Shown: piece by piece, positions 12,267 to 21,437 of the stretch | Numbering within the stretch: position 1 is the first letter of the stretch | How the letters are laid out: every line of letters starts with the position of its first letter | DNA from: Monilinia fructicola | Lineage: Eukaryota; Ascomycota; Leotiomycetes; Helotiales; Sclerotiniaceae | Assembly: GCA_008692225.1 (NCBI GenBank) | Contig: VICG01000001.1 | Span: 546,501 to 610,500, forward strand | DNA length: 64,000 nt | Reading direction: 5' to 3' | The notes under the pieces: model-generated | Database searches by the model: none | What the model was told of the DNA's origin: nothing | What the model saw: the letters and a program-made list of their open reading frames with translations, nothing else | Made by a program: the position numbers and the translations under genes

Positions 12267-12388
12267 AAGTTGCAATGTGACTTGGTACCAACCCTGTATC
12301 GATGATTGGTCTCAGAAGACCGATTAATATGTTGAGGCCAACCATGAACACGCCGAATTTGTTGTTGAGCCAAGTCGCATTGCAACTC
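12267..12388 (+). ncRNA. Candidate hairpin RNA or fold-back element
   Basis: Arms at 12267-12285 (AAGTTGCAATGTGACTTGG) and 12370-12388 pair over 18 of 19 positions. The one non-Watson-Crick pair inside the stem is a U:G wobble if the plus strand is transcribed (it would be A:C on the other strand). A second small stem sits in the middle (ATTGGTCT with AGACCGAT). It could be a small-RNA precursor or a remnant of a fold-back mobile element. No expression evidence is available. Confidence 0.4.
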
Positions 12389-13863
12389 AATATATTTTTT
12401 TGAATTGCGGTAGCAACTTCCTATATCGCTTGAAAAGAGCAACAGCTGAATTAGAGATGAAAGAAGTTAGCAGATTCTTCATCGGCGGTATATTTGAATT
12501 GTTGATATAATCTTACCAGAGGTTGATGACCTGTTTGGTGGAAGATGAGCTATCTGCCGCCTTGAAAGTCTGCAGGAGAGGGATCGAATAGGTTTTTGTT
12601 TGTAGCATCCGTTACTTCTGCTTAACACAAAAGCTGCAATGGGTAAAATCAGACTTGCTCATTCCCTACAGAGATTTTTCAGGCTCGTATATGCAGCTAG
12701 TACGCGGGAAATACACTGGATAGTTAGTTAGTATTCGGGAATCGAAGCTGGAATTAGAATGCAAGGCAAGTAGCCAAGCATCTGAGTGATTATTATTTTG
12801 ATATCACCTACCTCGACTCATACAAGTACTTTCCATACATTGCGGTTGGACAAACACTTTTCATGCCTTCGCTCAGCAATTCTGGTGCGCCAACGGTCTT
12901 TGCTGTGAATTTTTCTGAACCAAAAGGTTAATGCCAGAAGAAAGAGTCTCTATCAGCACCGTCACCCGAGGTAAAATATCCACTAGAGTAGTAGATTTCA
13001 CCCATTTCAGTGGCTCCAATAATTGTCGGAGTGCCTTTGCTTTGTTTCTGTCTTGGTGTCAGTCGGGGGCAGTGTACTGTATTCTTTCGTAGTATTATTC
13101 AGACTTACCATGATACTGTACTCATCTTGATCTGCTTAGCCCTCTCTGGATCTCTAAGACCTTCTTGCTCTTGACAGAACTGGTAGCAGCCTGTGCAGGC
13201 TGGATACGAATGGGAGCGGATGAATGCAGATTTGGCGGAGCCCAATCTTCATAACACCTTGTGATGCTCGTGCAGCTGGTCAAGCCCGAATTTTCCTCGT
13301 TGAATGAAGATGCTATCTATCTCGTCAGCTAAATATCAGCCAATAGGTAAGAAGATTTGGTTTTACATCTCTTTTTACCGTAGCGGAAATAAAACTCATT
13401 GTGCTGGAACTACTTTAGGTGATACTTCGCAGTACTATAGCAGTCCTTGAATATAGTGTGTCGCAGGAGGACCATTAAAAGTTTCGAAATAAAAGTTTCG
13501 AGATCGATCTGCATTAAGAAATATTGAGCAAGAAACCAAGAATCGGCGGGAGAATTTGAAATTAACTGAACGTCACTCTTGCTTTATACCACTCTCTTTA
13601 ATTCGCAACTGTGGAAATTCACATTGACAGAGGCGCGCTCGAAAATGGCTGGGGGGTAAGGAAATATATTGCTACATAATCCTAACAACTATTTCACTAC
13701 ACATCCTGCACGGTTGTCGACCACTAATTTTGAGACCAAAAATACCGACATCATCATCTCAATCTGCGATCATCTTTTCTGTCCGATCATAGTATCTGAG
13801 TTTACGTTCAGCTCTTTATTCATATATGATCGTGGCGCGAGAAAGACTTACTTGTTGAATATC
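12389..13863. other. No gene recognised
   Basis: Only short unsupported frames. The 3' part (13669-13863) is the downstream flank of a possible minus-strand gene. Confidence 0.4.
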
Positions 13864-15226
13864 TCAGTGGGGATAAGGTTGAGCTTTCATGAGAGCATAA
13901 TAGCTGTTGTTACGAGCCTGTTGCTGCTGTTGATCTTGCAGAGGTCCAGGGAGAGCAACAGAGATACCGGGCATATAGCCCAGTTGCTTGCTCTGATTCA
14001 ATTGAACAGGCGGGGTTCGTTTCAACCAGTGTGCCAAACGAACCCCACCCGCGACTTCCATAAGCGAGCTTCGGAGGGCTGTCCTCCTCCGCAAGGGTAC
14101 ATTGGTGGATGAATTGGAGGGATTTGCAATGACCTTCATATAAATATGTTAGCACATAGTCACCAGAAATCAAAATTTCTGCAACGCACCTTCTCGTCGA
14201 CACCAGTAATCATCAATAATACTAAGGTAGTTGATTTTATCATGGGACTCCTTACATTCGCTTTTGAAGCGATGCAAGCTATCCAACCAATTCTTAATGT
14301 TCTTCATCATTCATGGGAGCCGGCACCATGAGACTCTGATCGTTTGTGGCCTGCCGGGCCCCTAGTGTCGAGAGAGGTGTCAATCATTGAGTCCTACATT
14401 GGTGGATGAAGTGGCGAGTGCTTTGCTAAATAATGTCAGTGTATCCCCTATAATTGGGGTTTCGGAAGTCTCACCTTTCTATGTCCTTCAGGAATGTCAG
14501 GTGATTTGACGGAGATAGGGAATGGGATATTGTAGTTTTAGGAGAAGCCATTGGTGAAAGTCTGCCGATTGGAATTGCATTTTTTCTCTAAGGGCTGCAT
14601 GTTCCTTTTCGGTTCTTGCTCAAGGAAAGTATTTCCGAATAAGCCCTTAAGTCTTGAACCACTTAGACGGTCAGCTCATGACCACGAGTTGTGGGATATA
14701 AATATCGCTTACGATCGGATCGTTCTTCTATTTGAAATTGAGGCCAAAAAGTGCTGCACACAAGAATCGAATTTTTCTGCGAAGGTGAATGTACTGCATA
14801 TATCAGTCAGCAGTGAAGCCATCAGTGGGGAGCTTCCATGGAAAGCATTCACTTCGAATTTGAGGAGGCAGAAACTCACTTGAGAGCCGCGCACCATACT
14901 ACCACCATACTTCGGTGATATCCTTGGCATTATACGTACATATATCTGCTAAAAATGTTAGTGATGCAGATATATGAGACAAGGAGATACAATCACCAGC
15001 GAGCATTCACTTCAACTGCAAGGGAGGGAGGAAAGAAATTTAAACTTACTTTGATCATCCACCATATCATACAACCCCAGCGCACCACCACCATATCTCC
15101 CAGCAAACTTCCTCCCATTGTACCAGCTTTCCCGCGAGGATCCAACATAGAAAGATGAAAGATCAGGTCAAAGTCGACCAACCTTTCTTGGGTCTCATAG
15201 GTGAGAGACGGTGGAATGGCCGACAA
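13864..15226 (-). CDS. Possible spliced gene encoding a Gln-rich protein, structure unresolved
   Basis: Several minus-strand pieces look protein-like. A piece near 15150-15050 reads WYNGRKFAGRYGGGALGLYD and ends at a GTAAGT donor. A piece near 14945-14880 begins after an AG and ends at GTGAGT. The last piece (about 14140-13864) ends LGYMPGISVALPGPLQDQ, then a poly-Gln run, and a stop at 13864-13866. Just upstream another frame of the same stretch reads IPPIHPPMYPCGGGQP, so a frame shift or unrecognised intron probably lies there. I do not recognise the family and cannot give a full exon model. The alternative is a decayed gene. The 5' part may extend into the hairpin-rich region at 15.2-16.2 kb. 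Confidence 0.35.
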
Positions 15227-15260
15227 TGACCGATCTGTGATGTCGGTTATTCCCGTCGTC

Positions 15261-15299
15261 GGGAAGATCTTTCTTCTAGATGTTGAAGAAAGATCTCCC
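15261..15299. ncRNA. Short near-perfect hairpin
   Basis: GGGAAGATCTTTCTTC at 15261-15276 pairs with the mirrored sequence ending in AGATCTCCC at about 15284-15299, across a loop of about 7 nt, with one unpaired A. The stem is about 15 bp. It adjoins the larger fold-back at 15335-15545. Function unknown; it could be part of the same structured transcript. Confidence 0.4.
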
Positions 15300-15334
15300 T
15301 AGCCAGTCCTCCTAAGGGATTGATCCCCTGGTGT

Positions 15335-15545
15335 AGCCTCCAAGTGGCAGGTTCTTGGTGCCTCCCCACATACAAGCCGTTTTGTGCTGCAGGCGGCAGG
15401 GCACAGGACAAACACTTGTCCATGGGCATCTCGTGGGGGTGGAGGAGCCGGAGAGGCTTGAAAAGTTTGCCTCCCTACCCCCACGATGCCCGCCAGCACT
15501 GTATGTGGTTTGGTCCCAAGTCCCCACCACCTGGCTTATCGATGA
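15335..15545. ncRNA. Long imperfect GC-rich fold-back
   Basis: The two halves are imperfect inverted copies. The outer arms share the block CCACATACA with flanking similarity (near 15365 and, inverted, near 15502). The inner stem pairs GGGCATCTCGTGGGGG (from 15423) with ACCCCCACGATGCCC (15477-15491), with a two-base bulge and some G:U pairs. The region is clearly richer in G and C than its surroundings. It could be a small-RNA precursor, a fold-back element, or an accident inside a coding exon of the neighbouring uncertain gene. Confidence 0.4.
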
Positions 15546-15855
15546 TAGCGTTTTCAGTCATCTTAATTCTCTGTAATTCGTTTTGATTAGCAGGTGTAGA
15601 AGGACAAGTTAGGGACTTTAGGGAATTTGCCTGAATGAACATACCCGATTGGAATTCTTGGCACCACCTGCGGTTGGTAAGACCGAGGCGAGCCGCACAA
15701 AATGAGACCATTTGGTCCCAAGAGTTCTGGAAAAGAATGGAGTGTTAGTATATAGCAATTGTTGTTTTAGCCAAGTGGATAATAGAAAAGTCTAATGAAG
15801 GATGGAGATGAATAGTAAACCATTCGATTTTACACACCTTTGTGTTTGTTTTGCT

Positions 15856-15928
15856 TTGAGGGGATGGAGCACAGTACGGCGCAATGTTGTGATGAGGGTG
15901 TGACTGATCACTGTGCTCCATCCCTCTA
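15856..15928 (+). ncRNA. Candidate structured RNA or miRNA-like hairpin A
   Basis: Arm 15862-15875 (GGATGGAGCACAGT) pairs perfectly with 15910-15923 (ACTGTGCTCCATCC), with a 34-nt loop and a few more pairs outside (GAG with CTC). It is a paralogue of the hairpin at 16095-16180. The size and arm length are within the range reported for fungal microRNA-like precursors, but no processing evidence exists here. Confidence 0.5.
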
Positions 15929-16094
15929 TTGTTGAATTGACAGTTGAGCTGGAAGATCTGGAATAGAATCGAGAATTAGCAAGTGCTTGGTTCTTTCTAA
16001 CCTCAAAGAATCAAAAATGATATCGATTCAGCTCGATGATATCTAGGTAGTGCTGATGGAATTATTGAAGATGTTCGATCTTACCTATGCTGCT

Positions 16095-16180
16095 GCTTAT
16101 GTTTTGAGAGGATGGAGAACAGCACGGCATGATATTGCTATGTTGTTTGACCAGTTGCTGTTCTCTATCCCTCAAACATA
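16095..16180 (+). ncRNA. Candidate structured RNA or miRNA-like hairpin B
   Basis: Arm 16110-16123 (GGATGGAGAACAGC) pairs with 16157-16170 (GCTGTTCTCTATCC), with a 33-nt loop. Pairing extends outward through TATGTTTTGAG with CTCAAACATA, giving about 24 pairs. Relative to hairpin A, two pairs changed on both sides (C:G to A:U and U:A to C:G), and one G:C became G:U, which pairs only if the plus strand is the RNA. Confidence 0.5.
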
Positions 16181-16233
16181 AACCTTTGAAGTGAGAGTTG
16201 ATTTATCGCAGTTGAGTTTTCAAAAAAAGGAAA

Positions 16234-16264
16234 GAAGATGGAAGATGGAAGATGGAAGATGGAA
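16234..16264. repeat. Heptamer tandem repeat (GAAGATG)n
   Basis: Four consecutive copies of GAAGATG followed by GAA. Confidence 0.85.
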
Positions 16265-17709
16265 AAAGGATTCGAAATTTGTGGGAAAAGAAATCGCTTC
16301 TGAATCAAAATGAAACTAAGCGTCAAAAGTGGCAGGTTTCCTAATTCGCTTTAGCGCAAAAAGAAGGGTAACATGACACCATTAACCCTACCTAAGCCTC
16401 CTCTGGTTATTGGATAGTTCTCTTTTAGTCCTAGTACCAAATCTCCTTTACTGTCCTCCCGTATTTGCTCTTTCCTTCCTCAGATTAAGCCCTTAATAAG
16501 TATCATTAGCATTGCAGCTGGCAATTTCTATCATCATGCTCAAGGATTTTAAAGTCCCACTTCTTTGCGGATTAATTTAACTATCCGCGCTCAAAGCAGT
16601 GTCTATCTTGAGAGAACGCATAATGGTTCATATATCCCTTCTAATTACGAAGTATCATACCAGATTGTGACTGATTTCGATATTGAGATGCTCTCGGGCT
16701 GCTGTTAAGAACTTGAATCCTACTACCTCCATCGAACGATGCGCGATTCCTCCCAATCTCGTCATTAGCGACAACTCCAACTGTCTAATTATAAAGTCTT
16801 ATCCCCTCCCACCCTCAGCTTCACGCACTTTATAATCCCCTTCCCCTCAAATTCTTTTCCCACAAATCATTTTCCCATAGGCCATGACCCCTCTTTTAGG
16901 AAAAAAGAATCAAGATATCACCTTTATCTCACTTTGTTCCATTACATATCTACTATCAAAACAATTAATTTCTACAAATCGTACAATCTACAAGAAATTC
17001 TGAACCAACTAACCAATAATCTAAAAATTGTGACCAATTCCTAGCCCAAACAATCGAACACTCAGGGTGGTCTCCCGAAGCGAGATCCCCTGAGAAATTC
17101 AATTAGAACTTTTCTTAACCCTAACCACTTTGTTTATTTTGCGTCTAGATCTTTGAATAAACAATTACTGTCACAATAAAATTTACAATCAAAGATTTAA
17201 TTACACACTCCAAAGGTCACACAAAGCAATTTGCATGTACAAAAAGAATCAAAAGAAAAGGCACTTATTCACTTTATATTTCTCCATTACGCTAATATCT
17301 CTGACTGTATCGATAAAAGCCCGCTGATATCCCTATCTCCCAGGAAATCTGAATTAATATTCGAACTTCGAATACAAACCTAGCAATGCCGAATAAAATT
17401 CACCCCAATGCTGCAGCTCCCGCAATACAACGGAGCATTAAACTCCCTGAGCACTGCATCCGCAGATCCATAACATCTCTGGAATTACACGCCATCTTTA
17501 AACCGCTCGTACAAGCTACCCCCAACTCAAACATCATCCCGCTCAGATCTCCACATGTTCATAAATACTCTTCTCCCTTCTTCCACTTATTGGTCTCAGA
17601 AAATCCCACTCACTGATCACCATCTTCCCCCCCTCCACATCTTGTTCATATCATACACGCTAAATCCCATTCTCATCCCCAGAGAATTGCCGATGATAGT
17701 AGTATTAGC
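16265..17709. other. Intergenic, AT-rich, no gene recognised
   Basis: Contains the 3' flank of the gene ending at 17710. An open frame at 17386-17616 lacks motifs. Pyrimidine-rich patches occur near 16800-16860. Confidence 0.4.
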
Positions 17710-19758
17710 TCAAGGCGAATTCAAAGAGCAATTTGTCATTCTTTTAACAAGCATTGGTGAAACTCGAGATGTTGTGGCCTCATGTTCAAAAAGAGAAAAG
17801 GCGCTGTTATTAAAGTTCGCATATCGTTGCGAGTGCATTCGCAGATTCTGAGACGCGTTTATGGTTATGGGTGATGGGTGGTTTGAGTCTTCTGGGGCGA
17901 GACTTTGTTTCGAGGAATGGATTTTCAGTGAGCGAGATCTGAAAGGAGGATCTGAATTTGGAGATCGAAGAGGATTTTGAGTTGACACATGGGTTTCTAG
18001 CTGGCTATCTGAGTCATCATCCCCATCTTCCGAAGAAGCGCCAGCCTGAGTTAAAGAGTCCATTGAACCTCTTTTAAACATCTCAGTGTGACCAAACTGC
18101 TTTCTCATTGTGGGTGCCAATCCTGGGCTATCGGATAGATCTTCATGCCCCAAGTTCCAAGCACAAACATCGCTTTGATCCGCCCATAACCAATTGTTGG
18201 AATAATTTTCACACGAGTTTCTTCGGGCGGGAGGTGGTTCTTGGCGGTAGTGTGGTGTTTTGCAACATTTTGGTGTGGGGATTTGGAACTGCAATGCTGG
18301 AGACCCGATTGAGATGACTGTTTTTTGCTCAGCTAGGCTATCTCCAGAATCTAAGCGTTGCGGCTCCATAATAGATTCAAGCTTTGAAGAAACTCTCTTA
18401 AGCAGCAATCCCGTGTTCGAAATTCTGGCATTTGAATTGTGAGATATTATATCGTTCGTATCTTTAGAACCTACTGTAACTGAAGCCTTGGTGACTTCTA
18501 TAACTGGCTCGGTGTTTAAATCTTCTACATGGAAGCTCGTTCCACTCAAACGTAAAAGGATTCTTTCAATGTTTCTGACAAATGATTTCTCTAGAAACTG
18601 TGCCAGCCTAGGTACTGTTGTATTCGATCGTATCATAATAATATCCTGAAACTCCTTCTCCTTCTCATCAAAAGGTATAGACACATAGTGCATCCATTTC
18701 AATGCCAAAGTCTGAATCAAGATCATGCCCATCTCTCTGGAGTGTTTCCCGAAATAATTTGCCCAGACAAATGCCAGGTATAGACGTGATATCTCATAGA
18801 TAGGATCGAGTTTGGTAATTTGGTTGTACTTGTTGATACGATCGATAAATGTGTTCAGCCAGCTATGAGCTCCTTCTTCACAATGGCAATCGTCTGACAG
18901 AATGATATACCATTTTGAAGGGCTTATCCATTTGATCCCTCTATCTTCATTCGTAGATGAAAGGAGTCGATTGAGTGTACAGAATGTATCTGGAGTGAGC
19001 CCATCGGACGCATTGAACAATTTTGCGATGAAAAACTTCAAAGCAGCCACAAAGACGTAAGTTCTAGAGCCCTTAGCATCTTTAAATTGAGAACCAGATG
19101 GGTTCTCGGATGCATTTTCCCACATTCTGGGCGTAGTATTGAAAGAAAAAGTGTTGGAGTCGAGGTGTTCAAAAACCTTTCTTTCAGAGCTATCATCTCT
19201 GAATTTGGATTGTACGAGTTCGTAAAGACCCAGAATTATGTTTCGTGTAACTCCAGTTGAAGTTGTGGGGTTAAGTCTATGAGCTGTATTTCTGAATCTT
19301 GATGATGGTCTATTATGTCTTTTCCCATCTTCGTCCTATTTTGAGTCAGCAGTCTCCTCATGTAATGTGTATAGTTTAGGGTATTCGCATTCGTACAATA
19401 TATCGCAACCGCAACTCTGATATCTCGCTGAAATCGATATAACCAATTTTCTTGTCTGCATTAGCAATTTTGTTCTTCAGAATACTGGACGATTAAAGTC
19501 TCATACCTCATATCCCAACATCAAGTCAGACAGGGAGACGGAAGCATATTCATGGATTAATTTCTCCACATCGATCATACTCCGAAGTACTCCGGAACTT
19601 TCTTGCATCTTGACATCATTGGTGACTTCATCTTGTTCGGTTGTGACATTGGCAGACGACGCAGAACACGAGTTTGTCAGATCCTCCTCCTCGCTTTCAC
19701 TGGCAGACCAGAAAGAATCTCTCCTCTCTCGACTTGCAGCATATGCTCCATGAGACAT
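17710..19758 (-). CDS. Uncharacterised two-exon protein, about 625 aa
   Basis: Exon 1 is 19758-19507 (84 codons) and exon 2 is 19335-17710 (542 codons including the stop). The 171-nt intron has GTATGA at 19506 and TAG before 19335, and the junction keeps phase 0. The N-terminus is acidic and Ser-rich (SASESEEEDL), then a predicted helical segment (SMIDVEKLIHEYASVSLSDL). The middle (residues about 150-330) is globular, with many aromatic residues and HCEEGAHSWLNTFIDRINKY, SRLYLAFVWANYFGK and LIQTLALKWMHYV. The C-terminal 250 residues are Ser/Pro/Asn-rich and probably disordered. I do not recognise the family; no catalytic motif or membrane segment is evident. It may be a regulatory or scaffold protein, but that is only composition-based. 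The frame is uninterrupted. Confidence 0.75.
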
Positions 19759-20474
19759 CTTCGCTTTTCTGTGTAAATATGTCTAGCTTTGTGCTACAGT
19801 GGTCTCGGATTGATATTGTTTCTTTGTATAATGAGATTTCTCGGCTTCGTAGACTTATGAGGCTTGGATTTGAGATTGGCTGCGTATGAAATACGTTAAC
19901 TCAAAATCGTTCTGGCCGCTGCGGAAGATATGACTGCTGGACAAAGAAGGAGGATGTTGAGTTCGATATTGGTATATCTTTAACCTTTATATAGAACGAC
20001 GAAAACAATCATGATAATTATGATGACAATCAAAAATATTATGTAGACGAAAAGAGGCAGAAACGATGCTCTATCTTCTGGGGCTGAAGTAGATGAACAC
20101 ATTGGTAGTGTTAAATATATTAATTGAGTACTGATGAATGTTAATTATAAAAAGAGACAGCAGGCTTGCGAGAAAACAGAGGTCACACTGATTGTCATTT
20201 ATATATTTAACAATCAGCAAGATCTTGAAGGTGTAGTGATTGTTCCTTCTATAATCAACAAACTTATCGCTCGTAGCACGAATGTAGCTGCTTCTAGAGA
20301 GTATGATCGATGATTAAATTAAGATTCTGAAACAGCAAGAACTTTCAACACCAACAAGCTCAGCACATCTAACCAATCTTATCAACATCACCAGCTTCCC
20401 AAGCCGCTCATATTACTGAATGCAGAGGTTGTTCATTTAGGTTCTGCCTTAGACTCTCTTACTCTTGGAGTAAA
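19759..20474. other. Intergenic, no feature recognised
   Basis: 5' flank of the preceding minus-strand gene and 3' flank of the next one. AT-rich, with no convincing ORF. Confidence 0.5.
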
Positions 20475-21437
20475 TCATAGACCCAAACCGCGCTTAATCA
20501 TTCTCGAAGCAACACTGGCCGATGTCTTGGGTCGCATGACTGGAGATCGTTTAGTCGTGGGAGAGACGGAAGTGGTGAGGCGTCCCTTTGTGTTGTGGGT
20601 GTAATTGTTCGAGGTATTAGTATTGATGCTGCTCCACGACTTTAATATTTCGGCAGGATGTTGTTTCCCTGAAGGTGATGAGTTAGGTAATGCAATGCAT
20701 GGTTGGTGGTTGCTGCGTGGACTCATCGGGGTTAGGCTTGAAGATTTAGCTTTCGACCCCCGGACATTGTGTGTTCCCAAGCCTGGGCCTCCACTCTCCA
20801 TTTCAGATTTAACAGACCAGCTAGTATGTGTTGCTGAAATGGCTTGGCTTAACCCTTTTGAAGACTGCAAGATTTCTTCAGCTGTGAGTGAACTGTCGTT
20901 GACACTTCTGTTCCTTGAGCCCTTCAATAGCATCTGTTTAGCCCCATCTGCCAGCCCAATCATTGCTTCTCTAGAGTCCAAATAATTCGGGCTTCCAAAA
21001 CTCATTTCTACCACTTCATTTTCAAACTTCGCCTTCTTTAATATATGAATCTCATTCGTGACAAATTTCGTAGTGACCGCCTCTTGTACCTTGAAAGCTT
21101 CTACTGCCGATTCTTTCGAATCTTGCTGGATAATGAAGCCCATCTCATTCTTTCTAACGGTATCTTCAAGGCTAGATGGTATAGCAGTGGTGACGACTTC
21201 TCCAGGAGCTTTCTTATCCTCAAAATCTTTACTAGTGTCAACCTCCGCGTCGACCTTCTTTTTGACCGATTTTGGCGCACCAAACCCAACAATTACCCAA
21301 TCGACACTTCCTCCAGGCAATATATTTTTCTGCCATAAAACTTTGTTTCGCACCACAGTTTCGGTCTTCTGTTGATAAACTGGAATATCGGAGTTGTGCT
21401 GCTCTTGATTCTTAACTTGAGCGATGATATTCTTCAT
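20475..21437 (-). CDS. Uncharacterised intronless protein, 320 aa
   Basis: A single uninterrupted frame with ATG at 21437. The N-terminal 60 residues contain a short globular-looking part (LPGGSVDWVIVGFGAPK), then a Lys/Glu-rich region, a middle part with EAMIGLADGAKQML, and a Ser/Thr/Pro-rich C-terminus ending SVASRMIKRGLGL. No signal peptide or membrane segment. The basic tail and low-complexity composition suggest a nuclear or cytoskeletal role at most. Family not recognised. It follows the 17.7-19.8 kb gene in the same orientation, 716 bp upstream of it. Confidence 0.7.
   Translation of the reverse strand: MKNIIAQVKNQEQHNSDIPVYQQKTETVVRNKVLWQKNILPGGSVDWVIVGFGAPKSVKKKVDAEVDTSKDFEDKKAPGEVVTTAIPSSLEDTVRKNEMGFIIQQDSKESAVEAFKVQEAVTTKFVTNEIHILKKAKFENEVVEMSFGSPNYLDSREAMIGLADGAKQMLLKGSRNRSVNDSSLTAEEILQSSKGLSQAISATHTSWSVKSEMESGGPGLGTHNVRGSKAKSSSLTPMSPRSNHQPCIALPNSSPSGKQHPAEILKSWSSINTNTSNNYTHNTKGRLTTSVSPTTKRSPVMRPKTSASVASRMIKRGLGL

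Larger units (their letters stand above)
15721..16195. repeat. Tandem duplication of a unit of about 235-250 bp containing a hairpin
   Basis: Two diverged units start with similar sequence (TTCTGGAAAAGAAT at about 15725 and ATCTGGAATAGAAT at about 15956), pass through a TTCGAT(T/C)TTA block, then the hairpin, then end with TTGAATTGACAGTTGA or TTGAAGTGAGAGTTGA. The middle parts are strongly diverged, while the hairpin arms are well kept. Confidence 0.55.
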
